Positions 10,696 through 20,277 of a DNA stretch of 52,879 bases are shown in pieces. Position 1 is the first letter of the stretch; every line of letters starts with the position of its first letter. This DNA is from Planctomycetota bacterium (GTDB taxonomy: Bacteria > Planctomycetota > UBA8108 > UBA1146), in assembly GCA_002711105.1 (NCBI GenBank), contig PAIH01000023.1:1-52879 (forward strand), given 5' to 3'. A program made the position numbers and the translations under genes. The notes beneath the pieces were generated by a model. It did not search any database. It saw only the letters and a list, made by a program, of their open reading frames with translations, and was not told the DNA's origin.

Positions 10696-12518
10696 GCGAT
10701 CCTGATGTGCTCTTTTCCTGGTGGGCTTCTGTCGAAGAGGCGGTGAGTGCAGGCGACGGTGAGGTTCCCTCTTCGCCTTCGGGATCTCCGTCCGCGGTGA
10801 CAGTTCTGGCTGAAGCGGCAGTGGCAGAAGTGCGACTCGATTTAGATCGTGCTCAGGAACTACTCGATGAGGTTGATGAACTGGAAGATGAGTGGCAACG
10901 GGTGGCCCAGCTACTGCGCTTGCGCTTGCAGTTGCGCCTCAGTCAGGGCGACCGCCAGATCCTCTCCGACTTGAAGGAAAGCACCAAGCAGCTCATCGAT
11001 ACTCTGTCCGATTCGGAGATGCCAACTCGCGCTCGTGCGCTGTTTCTGTTGGCGAGAATTTATGTGCAAGAGAATCGTTCGGGCGAAGCCCTTGAGGTGA
11101 TGGCCGATGCGATGGAACAGATCGGTGAGGCTCCTTCTCTCCCCTGGTTTCTTGATACCATTGCCAATGCTTACCTCTATCTCGGTGCCTGGAGTGAATG
11201 TCTAAGAACCTTCCGGAAGTCGATTCTGGCCAAGGACCAGGTGGATGATCACCTTGGGATTGCCATCTCGTCAGGCAGTTTGGCGTTAGCTGAGATTCAG
11301 CGGGGCAACCCGACTGTCGCTCTGGAGGTTCTCGATGTGACCTGGTCAAGACGCGCCAGCGATCTGGAACCACTATCAAGGTTGCGTCTAGCGACGTTGC
11401 AGTTGCAAGCTGCCGTTGAGCTGAATGCTCCCGATCAATTCGCTACTCGTTCTGAGTTACTCAATGACATTCTTGCCGAGTGTGGAGATAGCACTCATCC
11501 GCTGATCGGTTTTGCCTTGCTGATTCGGGCGCGTACTTTGGCGATGCAAAATCAAATCGAAGACGCATTGGCCGATCTTGATGCTGCAGGCCAGTTATTA
11601 CGACAGCCGGAGTTGCAGCTAGTGCTAGCGTATTGGCGTGTTCGACTCTCTCCACGAGAGCAACGGGCTTCGAACTGGAAGGAACCGATCGAAACGCTGA
11701 TCGGTTCGCTGGAGAAGGTTAGTGAGGGTGAAATTCTCGCCCGACTTCTCTTTGCCGAGGAGTGTCAGTATGAGGGAGATCAAAAAGGTGCCGTCGAGCA
11801 GCTGGATGAAGCGTATTCTCGGGCGGTGGAGTCAAATCACCCTTACTGGCTCGATCTGGTAGATCGTTCTTTCCGTGTGGCGGACCCGGAGCGCCACGCA
11901 TCACGGACGATAGAACGCTTTAGTGGTCGTCCTGCCGAAGAGATGGCAAAAACAACGACCGAAGACGCCACCATCATTTTCGCTGATCTGGCCGGGTTTA
12001 CCCGCAGGTCTACCGAGCTTTCTGCCGAGGAGGTGATGGAGACGGTGCGCAGTGTCTTTGAACTGTCGGTGCCGCTGCTGGCGAAGTACCAGGTGCGTCC
12101 GTTGCAGCACCTCGGAGATGGATTGCTCGCTGCTTGTCAGGGAGAAGATCACCGTCGTCGAGGGCTGCGTTTTGCCATCGATCTGGTCAAGAGAACGGAT
12201 GCGGCCAGCCGAATCCGACGGGCTCAGGGCGAGGAGTGGGGATTGGATCTACGCGCTGGAGTGAACTCGGGGCCTGTGGTCTTCGGCCTGCTCGGTTCCA
12301 GCTTCAAGCAGGAGTGGTTGGCCATCGGAAAGACCACCAACCTGGCGGCGAGGTTGCAATCAAAGGGAGAAATCGGAGAAGTGGTCACTCTTCCTGAGAT
12401 TGCAGAGGCCGCTTCCATCGATGCATCTCGAGGGACGATCGAAGCGCACGAGTTGAAGGGTTTCACCGAGCCTGTACCACTGCTGAAAATTCCAGTGGGA
12501 GATGGATCACTCCGATAG
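10692..12518 (+). CDS. Adenylate/guanylate cyclase (class III)-domain protein with N-terminal TPR-like region
   Basis: C-terminal catalytic domain IIFADLAGFTRRSTELSAEEV, LQHLGDGLLAAC, AGVNSGPVVFGLLGSS, IGKTTNLAARLQ. Helical TPR-like N-terminal ~400 aa. GTG start overlaps the upstream TGA. Confidence 0.88.
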   Translation: MSDPDVLFSWWASVEEAVSAGDGEVPSSPSGSPSAVTVLAEAAVAEVRLDLDRAQELLDEVDELEDEWQRVAQLLRLRLQLRLSQGDRQILSDLKESTKQLIDTLSDSEMPTRARALFLLARIYVQENRSGEALEVMADAMEQIGEAPSLPWFLDTIANAYLYLGAWSECLRTFRKSILAKDQVDDHLGIAISSGSLALAEIQRGNPTVALEVLDVTWSRRASDLEPLSRLRLATLQLQAAVELNAPDQFATRSELLNDILAECGDSTHPLIGFALLIRARTLAMQNQIEDALADLDAAGQLLRQPELQLVLAYWRVRLSPREQRASNWKEPIETLIGSLEKVSEGEILARLLFAEECQYEGDQKGAVEQLDEAYSRAVESNHPYWLDLVDRSFRVADPERHASRTIERFSGRPAEEMAKTTTEDATIIFADLAGFTRRSTELSAEEVMETVRSVFELSVPLLAKYQVRPLQHLGDGLLAACQGEDHRRRGLRFAIDLVKRTDAASRIRRAQGEEWGLDLRAGVNSGPVVFGLLGSSFKQEWLAIGKTTNLAARLQSKGEIGEVVTLPEIAEAASIDASRGTIEAHELKGFTEPVPLLKIPVGDGSLR

Positions 12519-12538
12519 AAGAGCAGCTGCAGTAAGAT

Positions 12539-12952
12539 CTAGATCTTGAAGTCGTCTTCACGGAATTCAGTATCGTTGTCTTTGTCGCTGTCTTCATCTC
12601 TGGCGAGCACGAGAATCGCTCCGTGCGGAACGATGAGGAATGAGTCCCCGGCGAACTCGATTTCGATGGCGGCCTTGCGCAGGAACAGCACCTGGTCGCC
12701 GACATTGGCTTCCAGCGGCAAGAACTTCAGAGTCGGTGGGTCTGACATCTTCCACGGTTCGTCACCAATATCTGCTGGAGGGGTCATCGGGGTTCCCGGT
12801 CCCACCTCGACCACGCGACCGCTCTGAACCTCGTTCTTTTCAACAGCACTTGCGGGCAGGATGAGCCCTTCACGGGTCTTTTCTTCTCCCTTGGTGGGGG
12901 ATACGAGAACCCGATCTCCGACCACCACCAGTTTTCGACCGTCACCGAACAT
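12539..12952 (-). CDS. GroES (co-chaperonin)-like protein, divergent
   Basis: VVGDRVLVSPTKGEEKTREGLILPASAVEKNEVQSGRVVEVGPG...ANVGDQVLFLRKAAIEIEFAGDSFLIVPHGAILVLA. Acidic C-terminal tail. Confidence 0.8.
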   Translation of the reverse strand: MFGDGRKLVVVGDRVLVSPTKGEEKTREGLILPASAVEKNEVQSGRVVEVGPGTPMTPPADIGDEPWKMSDPPTLKFLPLEANVGDQVLFLRKAAIEIEFAGDSFLIVPHGAILVLARDEDSDKDNDTEFREDDFKI

Positions 12953-13117
12953 AGCAGCCTCCCACGGCAGGTATCGTACCCACCTTACCGGAGATGTTGG
13001 CGACAAGAACCTGCTCTGGCAAGAGGCTCCATCGAGAGCTCTGGCACCCTATGATCTTTACATCGTCGTGGAAGCTCTGATGAACTGGGGCAAAGTAGAA
13101 AAATGGAGGAGGTTACT

Positions 13118-16100
13118 GTGGAGCCCACCGGTGCCGAACCGCGTATCGATTGCCTTCCCGGTCCTCTGGCCAGGGTTCTCGATGCTCTTCGTACTACCGG
13201 TTCCGATGCTCGATCTCGTCATGCTGCTGCTTTCGCCAGCCTTGAGGCCATCGTTCGCTGGCAAGGGATCCTGCTGCTCACCGCTCGTTCTCGTTTGCAA
13301 ATGCCGGTTGATCGTCTCAAGCGAGTACAGAATTTCCTGCGACGCCCTTCCTTCGGATCCTGGGTCGAGGTGTTGCTGCGACACGGTTCCAGAGAACAGG
13401 AACGCCTCTCGACCGGAATCGGCCCCCCAGGGCTTCTCGATGACCTGCGAGAGATGCTCACCAGTCCTCGTCTAGAGTACGGCCAACTGGTGAAAGAGAT
13501 TGCTGGACGAGGTGGCGGCAAGGCACTTCCCTTCAATGAAGCCATCGAGCATCTGCCTCCCTATCGCAACGACTTCATCGGTCACGCAGGATTTCTGGCC
13601 GACGATCATTACGAAAAGACCGCGCCGCTGTTCGAGGAGAGCACCAGTGCACTACTGGATCAGATGGGGCAATGGTCCCAGGAACTTCGAGCTCATTCCC
13701 TCTCCGAGGAAGGAGTTGCCTTGCAACTTCAGGGACTCGGGGATCCGCAACCTGCTCCGCAAGCCCCTCCCCAGGAGGTGGGGCCGGGTGAATGTTACCT
13801 GTCTCGTCCCGATGGCACTTTACTGGTGGTTCTGGGTGAGATGCTTCATTTCCAGGACGACATCGCATACCTCTTTGATCGCACTCCGAGGGAGCGACGC
13901 ACCGAGTTCATAGATTTTGCTTCCGGCAAGAGAACGCGCCGAGATGGAACCGCGCTACTTGAATCAACATTCACCGAGAATCTCAGTATCGAGGCTTCAG
14001 AGGGTAGCAGTGCCGAAGTAGTTACTGGTCGCATCTCGATTCGAGGTCATTCCCTACGCGATAACATCACCATGGGAGAAAAGTTATGGGTTCGTGTTGT
14101 GGTGGGGAACCGCTCTCCTGTGGAGGCGCGATGTAGCATCCAGTTGCCGGAATGTTCTGGCTGGCGTTGGAGCGACGAGACCGTCCCCGAGCAGAAAGAA
14201 GTGGCTGCCGGAGAGCGTCAGGTGTGGTTGCTCGGTGCAGAACCGCTCCACACCGGCACCATTGCTCCTCCAGTCGTCGAATTGATTTCTAGCTTCGATA
14301 CTCGGCCGGTGATGGTAGAGCCTGAGGGCCCGATCCGCATCCGGGATGAGGATCCGATGCCCCTGGTAGGTCGGGCAAGTCTGATCAAGAAGGTGATGGA
14401 CCATCTCGATCCGGAAACAAGTCCAGGCGCGACGACCCTGATTGGTGGTGCCGAAGGACAACGTACCGGCGCATTATTATCAGAGCTGGCACGACAGGTT
14501 CGTCGTCATGGAGTGCGCGACGTGCAGGGCACCTTCAGGGGAGCTGCAGGGCAACCTTTCAAGGGCTTTCAGGATCTGTTACGGGAACTGCTGGGTGTGT
14601 CATTGCTGGAGACGGATGGTCGGGATCTGCGAGAAAGTGCCGCTCAGACGCTGGAAGAGTTGCTCGGTGAAGATGTGGCGGCGATCTCTTTCTTCCTCGA
14701 CGAACTGACCGGTGAAGGATCACTGGAACAGACCTCGGAACAGATGCGCTCGTTCTGGTGGTATCGGCTGGTGACGACGACAGCGCGGGAGGCGCCTCTT
14801 TTCATCGCCATCGACGATCTGGAGAAAGCAGATGCGGATTCTGCCCGTTTGCTCACCGGCCTGATTGCTCGTTGTGTCCAGGATCGAGTGCCGGTTCTTT
14901 TCGCAGCCTGTACTGAGCGCGAGGAGAATGTCCAAACTGATCGCCCCGAGGGCTGGGGGGGAGAGGTGCCGCTACAGATCCTGGATGTAGAACCGATCGA
15001 GTTACCTTCTGTCGAAGAGTTGCTGGATCTCGCCTATCCGGCGGCACCTTTCCGCGATGACATCCCGTGGTTGTCAGCAGCGCTGACAGAACGTGCTGCT
15101 GGCAACCTCGGATTCGCTATCGATCTGGTGCGTACCCTTGGCCCGACAGGCAGTGGCATCTTTGCCCCATTATCAGAAGGTCGCTGGCAAATCGCCGGGG
15201 ATCCACCTCGCCGCGAAGAGTTTTCGGAAAAATTGCCGGCTCATCGCAGTGAGCTCTTTGCCGAGTCGATCGCTCGCTTCCCCGAGGAACAGGCAGCGGT
15301 TCTGGAGACTGCCGCGCTGATCGAGGGAGACATCGCGGTCGAGGTGCTGGAACGCCTCTATGGCGATGCGGATCTTCTCGACGATGCGTTGGATCGCTTC
15401 GAGACCGATGGATTGGGTGAGGCGGTCGACACCGACTTGACTCTCTATCGCTTCCGTACCGAGGCTGCTCGAGCCGCTGTGATGACTACCTTTGAGGGGC
15501 GTGGGCGTCGCGCGTTGCTGCGTCGTCGTCGTCAGCTTGCCAAGGTGCTGATCGAGTTGCAGGGGGACCTTCCTGAACGGGCCGGGTCGATCGGCCGATT
15601 GCTGTTGGAGGCTGGTCAAGCCATCCAGGCCGTCGATTACCTACTTCCTGCCCTGGAGAGACGATTGCGACAGGGGCGCTACGTTGAGGGCAAAGAACTG
15701 GTCGAATCGATCGACCGTGCCATTTCAGACGACGCAGTGCTGTCCCAGGACGATCAAGGACTTTACCTGCTCAGTGCGGCGAGGGTCTTCATCAGCCTGG
15801 GGAAACCGGAGGTGTCTGAAAAGTTCCTGTTACAGATCGAAGCGGGTTCAGAGGATGAAATTTATTTGCAGAAGCAAATCCTGCAGTCGGAGATTTGCGA
15901 CCGAAAAGGCTATGCTGAGGACTCTATCGAGATCCTGGAAAATCTTCGTGAAACGGTGGAGCGATCTGGAACCAGCCAGATCGCTCAGAACTTCCAGAAC
16001 CAACTCGGCAGCGGTTTTTCCAAGCTGGGGCGTTTCGATGAGGCGGTGCAAGAATACCTCAAGGGAATTCGAATCGCAGAGGAGATGGATGACGAGCTTG

Positions 16101-17101
16101 GACAGGCGGGGTTACTCAACAACCTGGGAAATATTCGTCTTCGCCTGCGAGAGTTTGATGCCGCGCGTGAAAATTTCTCCCGTTCAGTCGAGATATTTAA
16201 TCGGTGGGGTCATCTAGACCGTGAGACGATCACCAGAGTGGGCCTGGCCAGTATCGACTTCTACCAGGGTCATCTGGAGGAGGCGGGAATAATTTATCGC
16301 GGTGCGATTGAAACCTTCCGCCTGATTCAGAACCGAATGGGTCTGGGAAGGAACTATCGAAACCTGGGTGAGGTGGAGCGATTACTGGGTCGTTTCGACG
16401 TGGCCGCCGACTGTTACCAGCGTTCGATAGAGGTCCGTCATGCTATCGGCGATCGTATGGGGGAAGCACGCAGCCATTTTGATCAAGTCGATATTCACGC
16501 GGCCATGGGAGACTGGAAGGGGGCTGGCGATGCCAACGATAAGGGATTGGCCATCGCTCGCGAAATCGATAGCGCAGCACTGATCCTGGAAGGTCGAATT
16601 CGTGAAGGCCTCAACCTTCTCTCGGCCGGTCATGATCCAGGAGTTGTCAAGCTGTCCCCGCTCGCCGAAGAGGTGGCTGACAAGGACCTGGATTCGCTAG
16701 TGTTGTGGAATACTCTTCGCTGTCGTCATTGCCAGCTGGAGGGGAATCTTCTCGATGCGGAGCAGTTCCGGCAAGCGCGCGAGGTGCTGGAACATTGCAG
16801 CGGACTGGCTTTCTCTCGACAACGTTGCCTGTTAGGCGCATCTCTGGCCCTGGTTTCTCCTGATCGGGAACGGTCTCTCGGTGTGTTGGCCCCGATCCTC
16901 GACGAACAAGATCTGCCTCCGGGTGCTCCTCTCGACATGGTCCTCTCGGCCCGCGCCAGTCTCGAAGAGGCAGGCTCCAAAGAACGCGAAAAGTGGGAAG
17001 AATGTGCCGTAGAGGCGGTTGAAGACCGTGCAGCTCGCATCCAACGTGCTGCAGATCGCCGTCGATTCCTCAAAGCTCGCCTCGGTCGCCTCGAGGGTTA
17101 A
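13118..17101 (+). CDS. Large HEPN-like / beta-rich / STAND-like (AAA_16) ATPase / TPR protein
   Basis: N-terminal helical domain with RNDFIGH; MPLVGRASLIKKVMDHL...LIGGAEGQRTGALLSEL; Walker B-like APLFIAIDDLEKAD; C-terminal TPR repeats (LGRFDEAVQEYLKGIRIAEEMDDELGQAGLLNNLGNIRLRLREFDAARENFSRSVEIF). GTG at 13118 is preceded by GGAGGAGG; track start is 13103. Confidence 0.75.
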   Translation: MEPTGAEPRIDCLPGPLARVLDALRTTGSDARSRHAAAFASLEAIVRWQGILLLTARSRLQMPVDRLKRVQNFLRRPSFGSWVEVLLRHGSREQERLSTGIGPPGLLDDLREMLTSPRLEYGQLVKEIAGRGGGKALPFNEAIEHLPPYRNDFIGHAGFLADDHYEKTAPLFEESTSALLDQMGQWSQELRAHSLSEEGVALQLQGLGDPQPAPQAPPQEVGPGECYLSRPDGTLLVVLGEMLHFQDDIAYLFDRTPRERRTEFIDFASGKRTRRDGTALLESTFTENLSIEASEGSSAEVVTGRISIRGHSLRDNITMGEKLWVRVVVGNRSPVEARCSIQLPECSGWRWSDETVPEQKEVAAGERQVWLLGAEPLHTGTIAPPVVELISSFDTRPVMVEPEGPIRIRDEDPMPLVGRASLIKKVMDHLDPETSPGATTLIGGAEGQRTGALLSELARQVRRHGVRDVQGTFRGAAGQPFKGFQDLLRELLGVSLLETDGRDLRESAAQTLEELLGEDVAAISFFLDELTGEGSLEQTSEQMRSFWWYRLVTTTAREAPLFIAIDDLEKADADSARLLTGLIARCVQDRVPVLFAACTEREENVQTDRPEGWGGEVPLQILDVEPIELPSVEELLDLAYPAAPFRDDIPWLSAALTERAAGNLGFAIDLVRTLGPTGSGIFAPLSEGRWQIAGDPPRREEFSEKLPAHRSELFAESIARFPEEQAAVLETAALIEGDIAVEVLERLYGDADLLDDALDRFETDGLGEAVDTDLTLYRFRTEAARAAVMTTFEGRGRRALLRRRRQLAKVLIELQGDLPERAGSIGRLLLEAGQAIQAVDYLLPALERRLRQGRYVEGKELVESIDRAISDDAVLSQDDQGLYLLSAARVFISLGKPEVSEKFLLQIEAGSEDEIYLQKQILQSEICDRKGYAEDSIEILENLRETVERSGTSQIAQNFQNQLGSGFSKLGRFDEAVQEYLKGIRIAEEMDDELGQAGLLNNLGNIRLRLREFDAARENFSRSVEIFNRWGHLDRETITRVGLASIDFYQGHLEEAGIIYRGAIETFRLIQNRMGLGRNYRNLGEVERLLGRFDVAADCYQRSIEVRHAIGDRMGEARSHFDQVDIHAAMGDWKGAGDANDKGLAIAREIDSAALILEGRIREGLNLLSAGHDPGVVKLSPLAEEVADKDLDSLVLWNTLRCRHCQLEGNLLDAEQFRQAREVLEHCSGLAFSRQRCLLGASLALVSPDRERSLGVLAPILDEQDLPPGAPLDMVLSARASLEEAGSKEREKWEECAVEAVEDRAARIQRAADRRRFLKARLGRLEG

Positions 17102-17326
17102 CAAACGACCAAAATTAGTCAGAACTCACCTGTCCGGTTGGTTTCAGGAACCGGATCTGACCGTACAATGCTATGTGAAGGATTTTCCTCCAGCCTGCAC
17201 CGTCCGCGTAACTTTACGATAGGCCCGTTCTGGCTCTTTCGTGCGCTTTAGGTGCTGATTTTCGGATGATCCTGGCCATGAATAAGTACTTGGGTTGGTT
17301 CGGGGCACGCCCCGGGGAGGATTGAG

Positions 17327-20260
17327 ATGAAGACGCAGAGCCTGTCGTTTGTGTCCTTCCTGACATGTTTACTGCTGGCCGGATCGGTCGCGGCGGACGA
17401 TGTCATCGCAGTGGGCAACACTGCGGCTCAGCCGGGAGCGGTGGCGACCCTTGAGGTCACCATCGAGAACGATACCCCCATCGTAGCTTTTTCCTTTGGT
17501 TTGATTCATGAGCCCGCGAGTCTCCTGGCGCCGATAACGCTCCAGTATGCGGGCCCTCTGGCTCCCGATTTTATCGGAATTGTGAACACTGTCGATGGTC
17601 TCGCCATGGGTGTTCTCATCGACTACGAGCTGGAGCAATCGATTCCGGCGGGTGCTCCTCGTCTGGTCGCGTTTGCCCTCTACGATGTCGACCCCACTGC
17701 GCAATCCGGAACAGCTACCGTGACCCCTGGAACGACTGGAAATCCGCCCATCGATGTGGAGTTCACCAGTCCGACCGGTGAACGGATCACCCCGGCTGTG
17801 GAAGCCGGTGAAGTGGCGATTCTGGGGCCGACCCCGACCGGGTCTCCTGCCAATCGAATACGTGCCGTTTTCGACGGTGAGTTCCGTGCCTTCACTCGTA
17901 CCGGAGCCCTGTCGGAGACAGGAGCTCTGCCGATAGGTGCCCCCACTGATTATGCCGTGGCTACTAATGGTGCCACCTGGGTGCTGGTCGGTTCGGCTCA
18001 ACGAGTGGTGTTGCTCGGCCGTACTGGCACGGTGATCACCGAGATTCCAACAGGAGTTTCGCCGCTGGCCATCGGTTCGATGGGCGGAGATCATGTTTTC
18101 GTTTCTCATGATGATGGCAGCGTGCAAGTCATCTATCCCGATGGGACCGTCCTTTTTGGTGGCGACGGGATTGGTGATAGCGGTGAGGACGGAGTCATCG
18201 GTGGTGCTTTATCCATCGGTAACAACGCTTCCCTCGATCAGTTTGCCCTGGGGACGGGCTCGAGCATGTGGGCTGCTGGCGGCGAGTCACTGTTCCGCAT
18301 CAATGGTCAGGGTAATGTGATCTCCGATGTTGGCCTTGGTCCCGGTAGTACCGTTGCCGATATTGCTGCCGCAGAAGCTGGCGGAGTCTTTGTTCTGTTG
18401 CCGGACCGGATCGAAAAGCGGGTGGCCGATGGTTCGCTCGATCATACCCTGGACTTGCCCCCCTCGACGTCGCCTACACAGCTTGCCGTGACGACGATTG
18501 ACTCTGAATTCGGCGAGTCCAATCATAGAGTGGCGGTACTGAATCCATCGAGTAACCAGGTTTTCTTCTACGACTGGGACGAAGATAACAATGTTATCGC
18601 AACCTCCACGCTGACCCACTCGCGCGGCGTTTCTTACATCGCATACGATGGATTACGTCAGCTCTGGATCGCCGGTCAGGATCCTAATACCGGCGAGGGG
18701 TCTCTCACGGCCTACAACGAGGCGGGAGAAGTCGCCGCCGATCTCTCCTTCCCGGGAGAGACGATTGTACTCACCGCCGATGCGGGGGCGATCCCCGCAA
18801 CCGTGTCGGAGCCCGACTCCGATTACGACAGCGATGGATATACCAACAGCAATGAGCTGAAGGCGGTCTCGAACCCGTTCGATCCAGCCAATGATCCGAC
18901 CGATGCCATCCCCGACTATGTACCACCGCTGGAAACTTTCACCGGTGAGGCAGTGATCGTCGATGACAATCACTTCGTCCAGCTGGACTGGACCTGGACC
19001 GATCCGAATACAGCCTTCCCTGACTTCTACGATATCACGCGCGTTTCAGATGGCGTGCCTGGTGATCTTGTAACGGTCGAAGGAACCGCGGCTGGCTGGC
19101 TCGATCAAAATGTGCCTTCGGGGACCCATGTTTACCAGGTGGCCGTGGTTCTGGGTGATGGTGATTCCGATTGCACCGAGACCACGGTGGTGATTGGTTC
19201 CGGAGAGGTGGAGCAGACGGTGCCCATCGATGTCGGTGCTGATTTCACCGAAATCTACGACATCACAGTCAATCCGAATCCCCTGGCCGGGGCTCCGCGT
19301 TACTACGTCACGGATGCGGCCAACGGCCAGATTTACGGCCTGGATGAAGACTTTGCCGCACTGGTAGTGGTTCCCAGTCCGTTTGAAGAGGGTATCCCCT
19401 GTACCGGCATCGCGTTCATTGCGGCCGGAGATGCCAGCAACGGATCGCTGATAGTTGGCAACGGTCAATCCGGGGTGCAGATGCACCTGATCGAGATGAC
19501 GCTAGCTGGCGATTTCCTTCAAGATTACTTCCTCTTCGTACCGGCACCAATTCTTCCGACCAACGCGAAGTTGTTGCCGGGACCGCTATCAGGTGGTGCT
19601 GGAGGAATGGATGCCGATGAAGAGTCTGGACTCATTTTTGTCACCGGTCCCGATACCTGTGATATCTATGGCATGGCCACCGATGGCAGTGGCGAAGTTG
19701 ATCCCGATTCCTCCTTCCCCCACCCCAACCAGGGTTCCCAGCAGAAGGGCTGTACGACCAAGCAATGTACCCAGTCCAACGGGTTCGTCGGTTGCACTTC
19801 GACTCTGTATCTCACCAGCCAGACAGATGATGGCACCCTCGAAATTATCGAGGTGAGCGTGGAAGCTGGTGAGGCGACCCAGATCGGCGAGGGTATCAGC
19901 CTCGCGGGGATCGAGGATCCAGGTGGTATCGTGTTTGAAGGTGATAGTTTTATCGTTACCGGAAACAGCGATGGATCTGTTTATCAGATCTCGTCGACCA
20001 GCGATTTCGTTCGTGGTGACGGGAACGAAGACTCATTAATTGACATAGCGGATGCCATCGTAGCTCTTGACGTCTTGTTCGGCGGAGCTGTGGCACCTGA
20101 GTGTTTGGCTCGACTTGATTGCAACGATGACGATTTGGTCGATGTCGCCGATCCGATCTTCCTGTTAGCTTACCTGTTTAATAATGGTGTGGAGCCGCCG
20201 GCTCCATTCCCTGACTCTGGTCCTGATCCGACGCCCTCTGCTGTAACACCTTGCCCGTAA
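17327..20260 (+). CDS. Secreted protein with beta-propeller-like region and C-terminal dockerin-like module
   Basis: Signal peptide MKTQSLSFVSFLTCLLLAGSVAADD. C-term FVRGDGNEDSLIDIADAIVALDVLFGG...LDCNDDDLVDVADPIFLLAYLFNNGVEPPAPFPDSGPDPT. Confidence 0.8.
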   Translation: MKTQSLSFVSFLTCLLLAGSVAADDVIAVGNTAAQPGAVATLEVTIENDTPIVAFSFGLIHEPASLLAPITLQYAGPLAPDFIGIVNTVDGLAMGVLIDYELEQSIPAGAPRLVAFALYDVDPTAQSGTATVTPGTTGNPPIDVEFTSPTGERITPAVEAGEVAILGPTPTGSPANRIRAVFDGEFRAFTRTGALSETGALPIGAPTDYAVATNGATWVLVGSAQRVVLLGRTGTVITEIPTGVSPLAIGSMGGDHVFVSHDDGSVQVIYPDGTVLFGGDGIGDSGEDGVIGGALSIGNNASLDQFALGTGSSMWAAGGESLFRINGQGNVISDVGLGPGSTVADIAAAEAGGVFVLLPDRIEKRVADGSLDHTLDLPPSTSPTQLAVTTIDSEFGESNHRVAVLNPSSNQVFFYDWDEDNNVIATSTLTHSRGVSYIAYDGLRQLWIAGQDPNTGEGSLTAYNEAGEVAADLSFPGETIVLTADAGAIPATVSEPDSDYDSDGYTNSNELKAVSNPFDPANDPTDAIPDYVPPLETFTGEAVIVDDNHFVQLDWTWTDPNTAFPDFYDITRVSDGVPGDLVTVEGTAAGWLDQNVPSGTHVYQVAVVLGDGDSDCTETTVVIGSGEVEQTVPIDVGADFTEIYDITVNPNPLAGAPRYYVTDAANGQIYGLDEDFAALVVVPSPFEEGIPCTGIAFIAAGDASNGSLIVGNGQSGVQMHLIEMTLAGDFLQDYFLFVPAPILPTNAKLLPGPLSGGAGGMDADEESGLIFVTGPDTCDIYGMATDGSGEVDPDSSFPHPNQGSQQKGCTTKQCTQSNGFVGCTSTLYLTSQTDDGTLEIIEVSVEAGEATQIGEGISLAGIEDPGGIVFEGDSFIVTGNSDGSVYQISSTSDFVRGDGNEDSLIDIADAIVALDVLFGGAVAPECLARLDCNDDDLVDVADPIFLLAYLFNNGVEPPAPFPDSGPDPTPSAVTPCP

Positions 20261-20277
20261 TGATTGAGAAGGGACGT

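Noticed and set aside
17133-17155. Inverted repeat TCCGGTT-GGTTTCAGG-AACCGGA after the HEPN-STAND gene
   Set aside because: Only 7 bp with a 9-nt loop and no U-tract; too weak to call a terminator.
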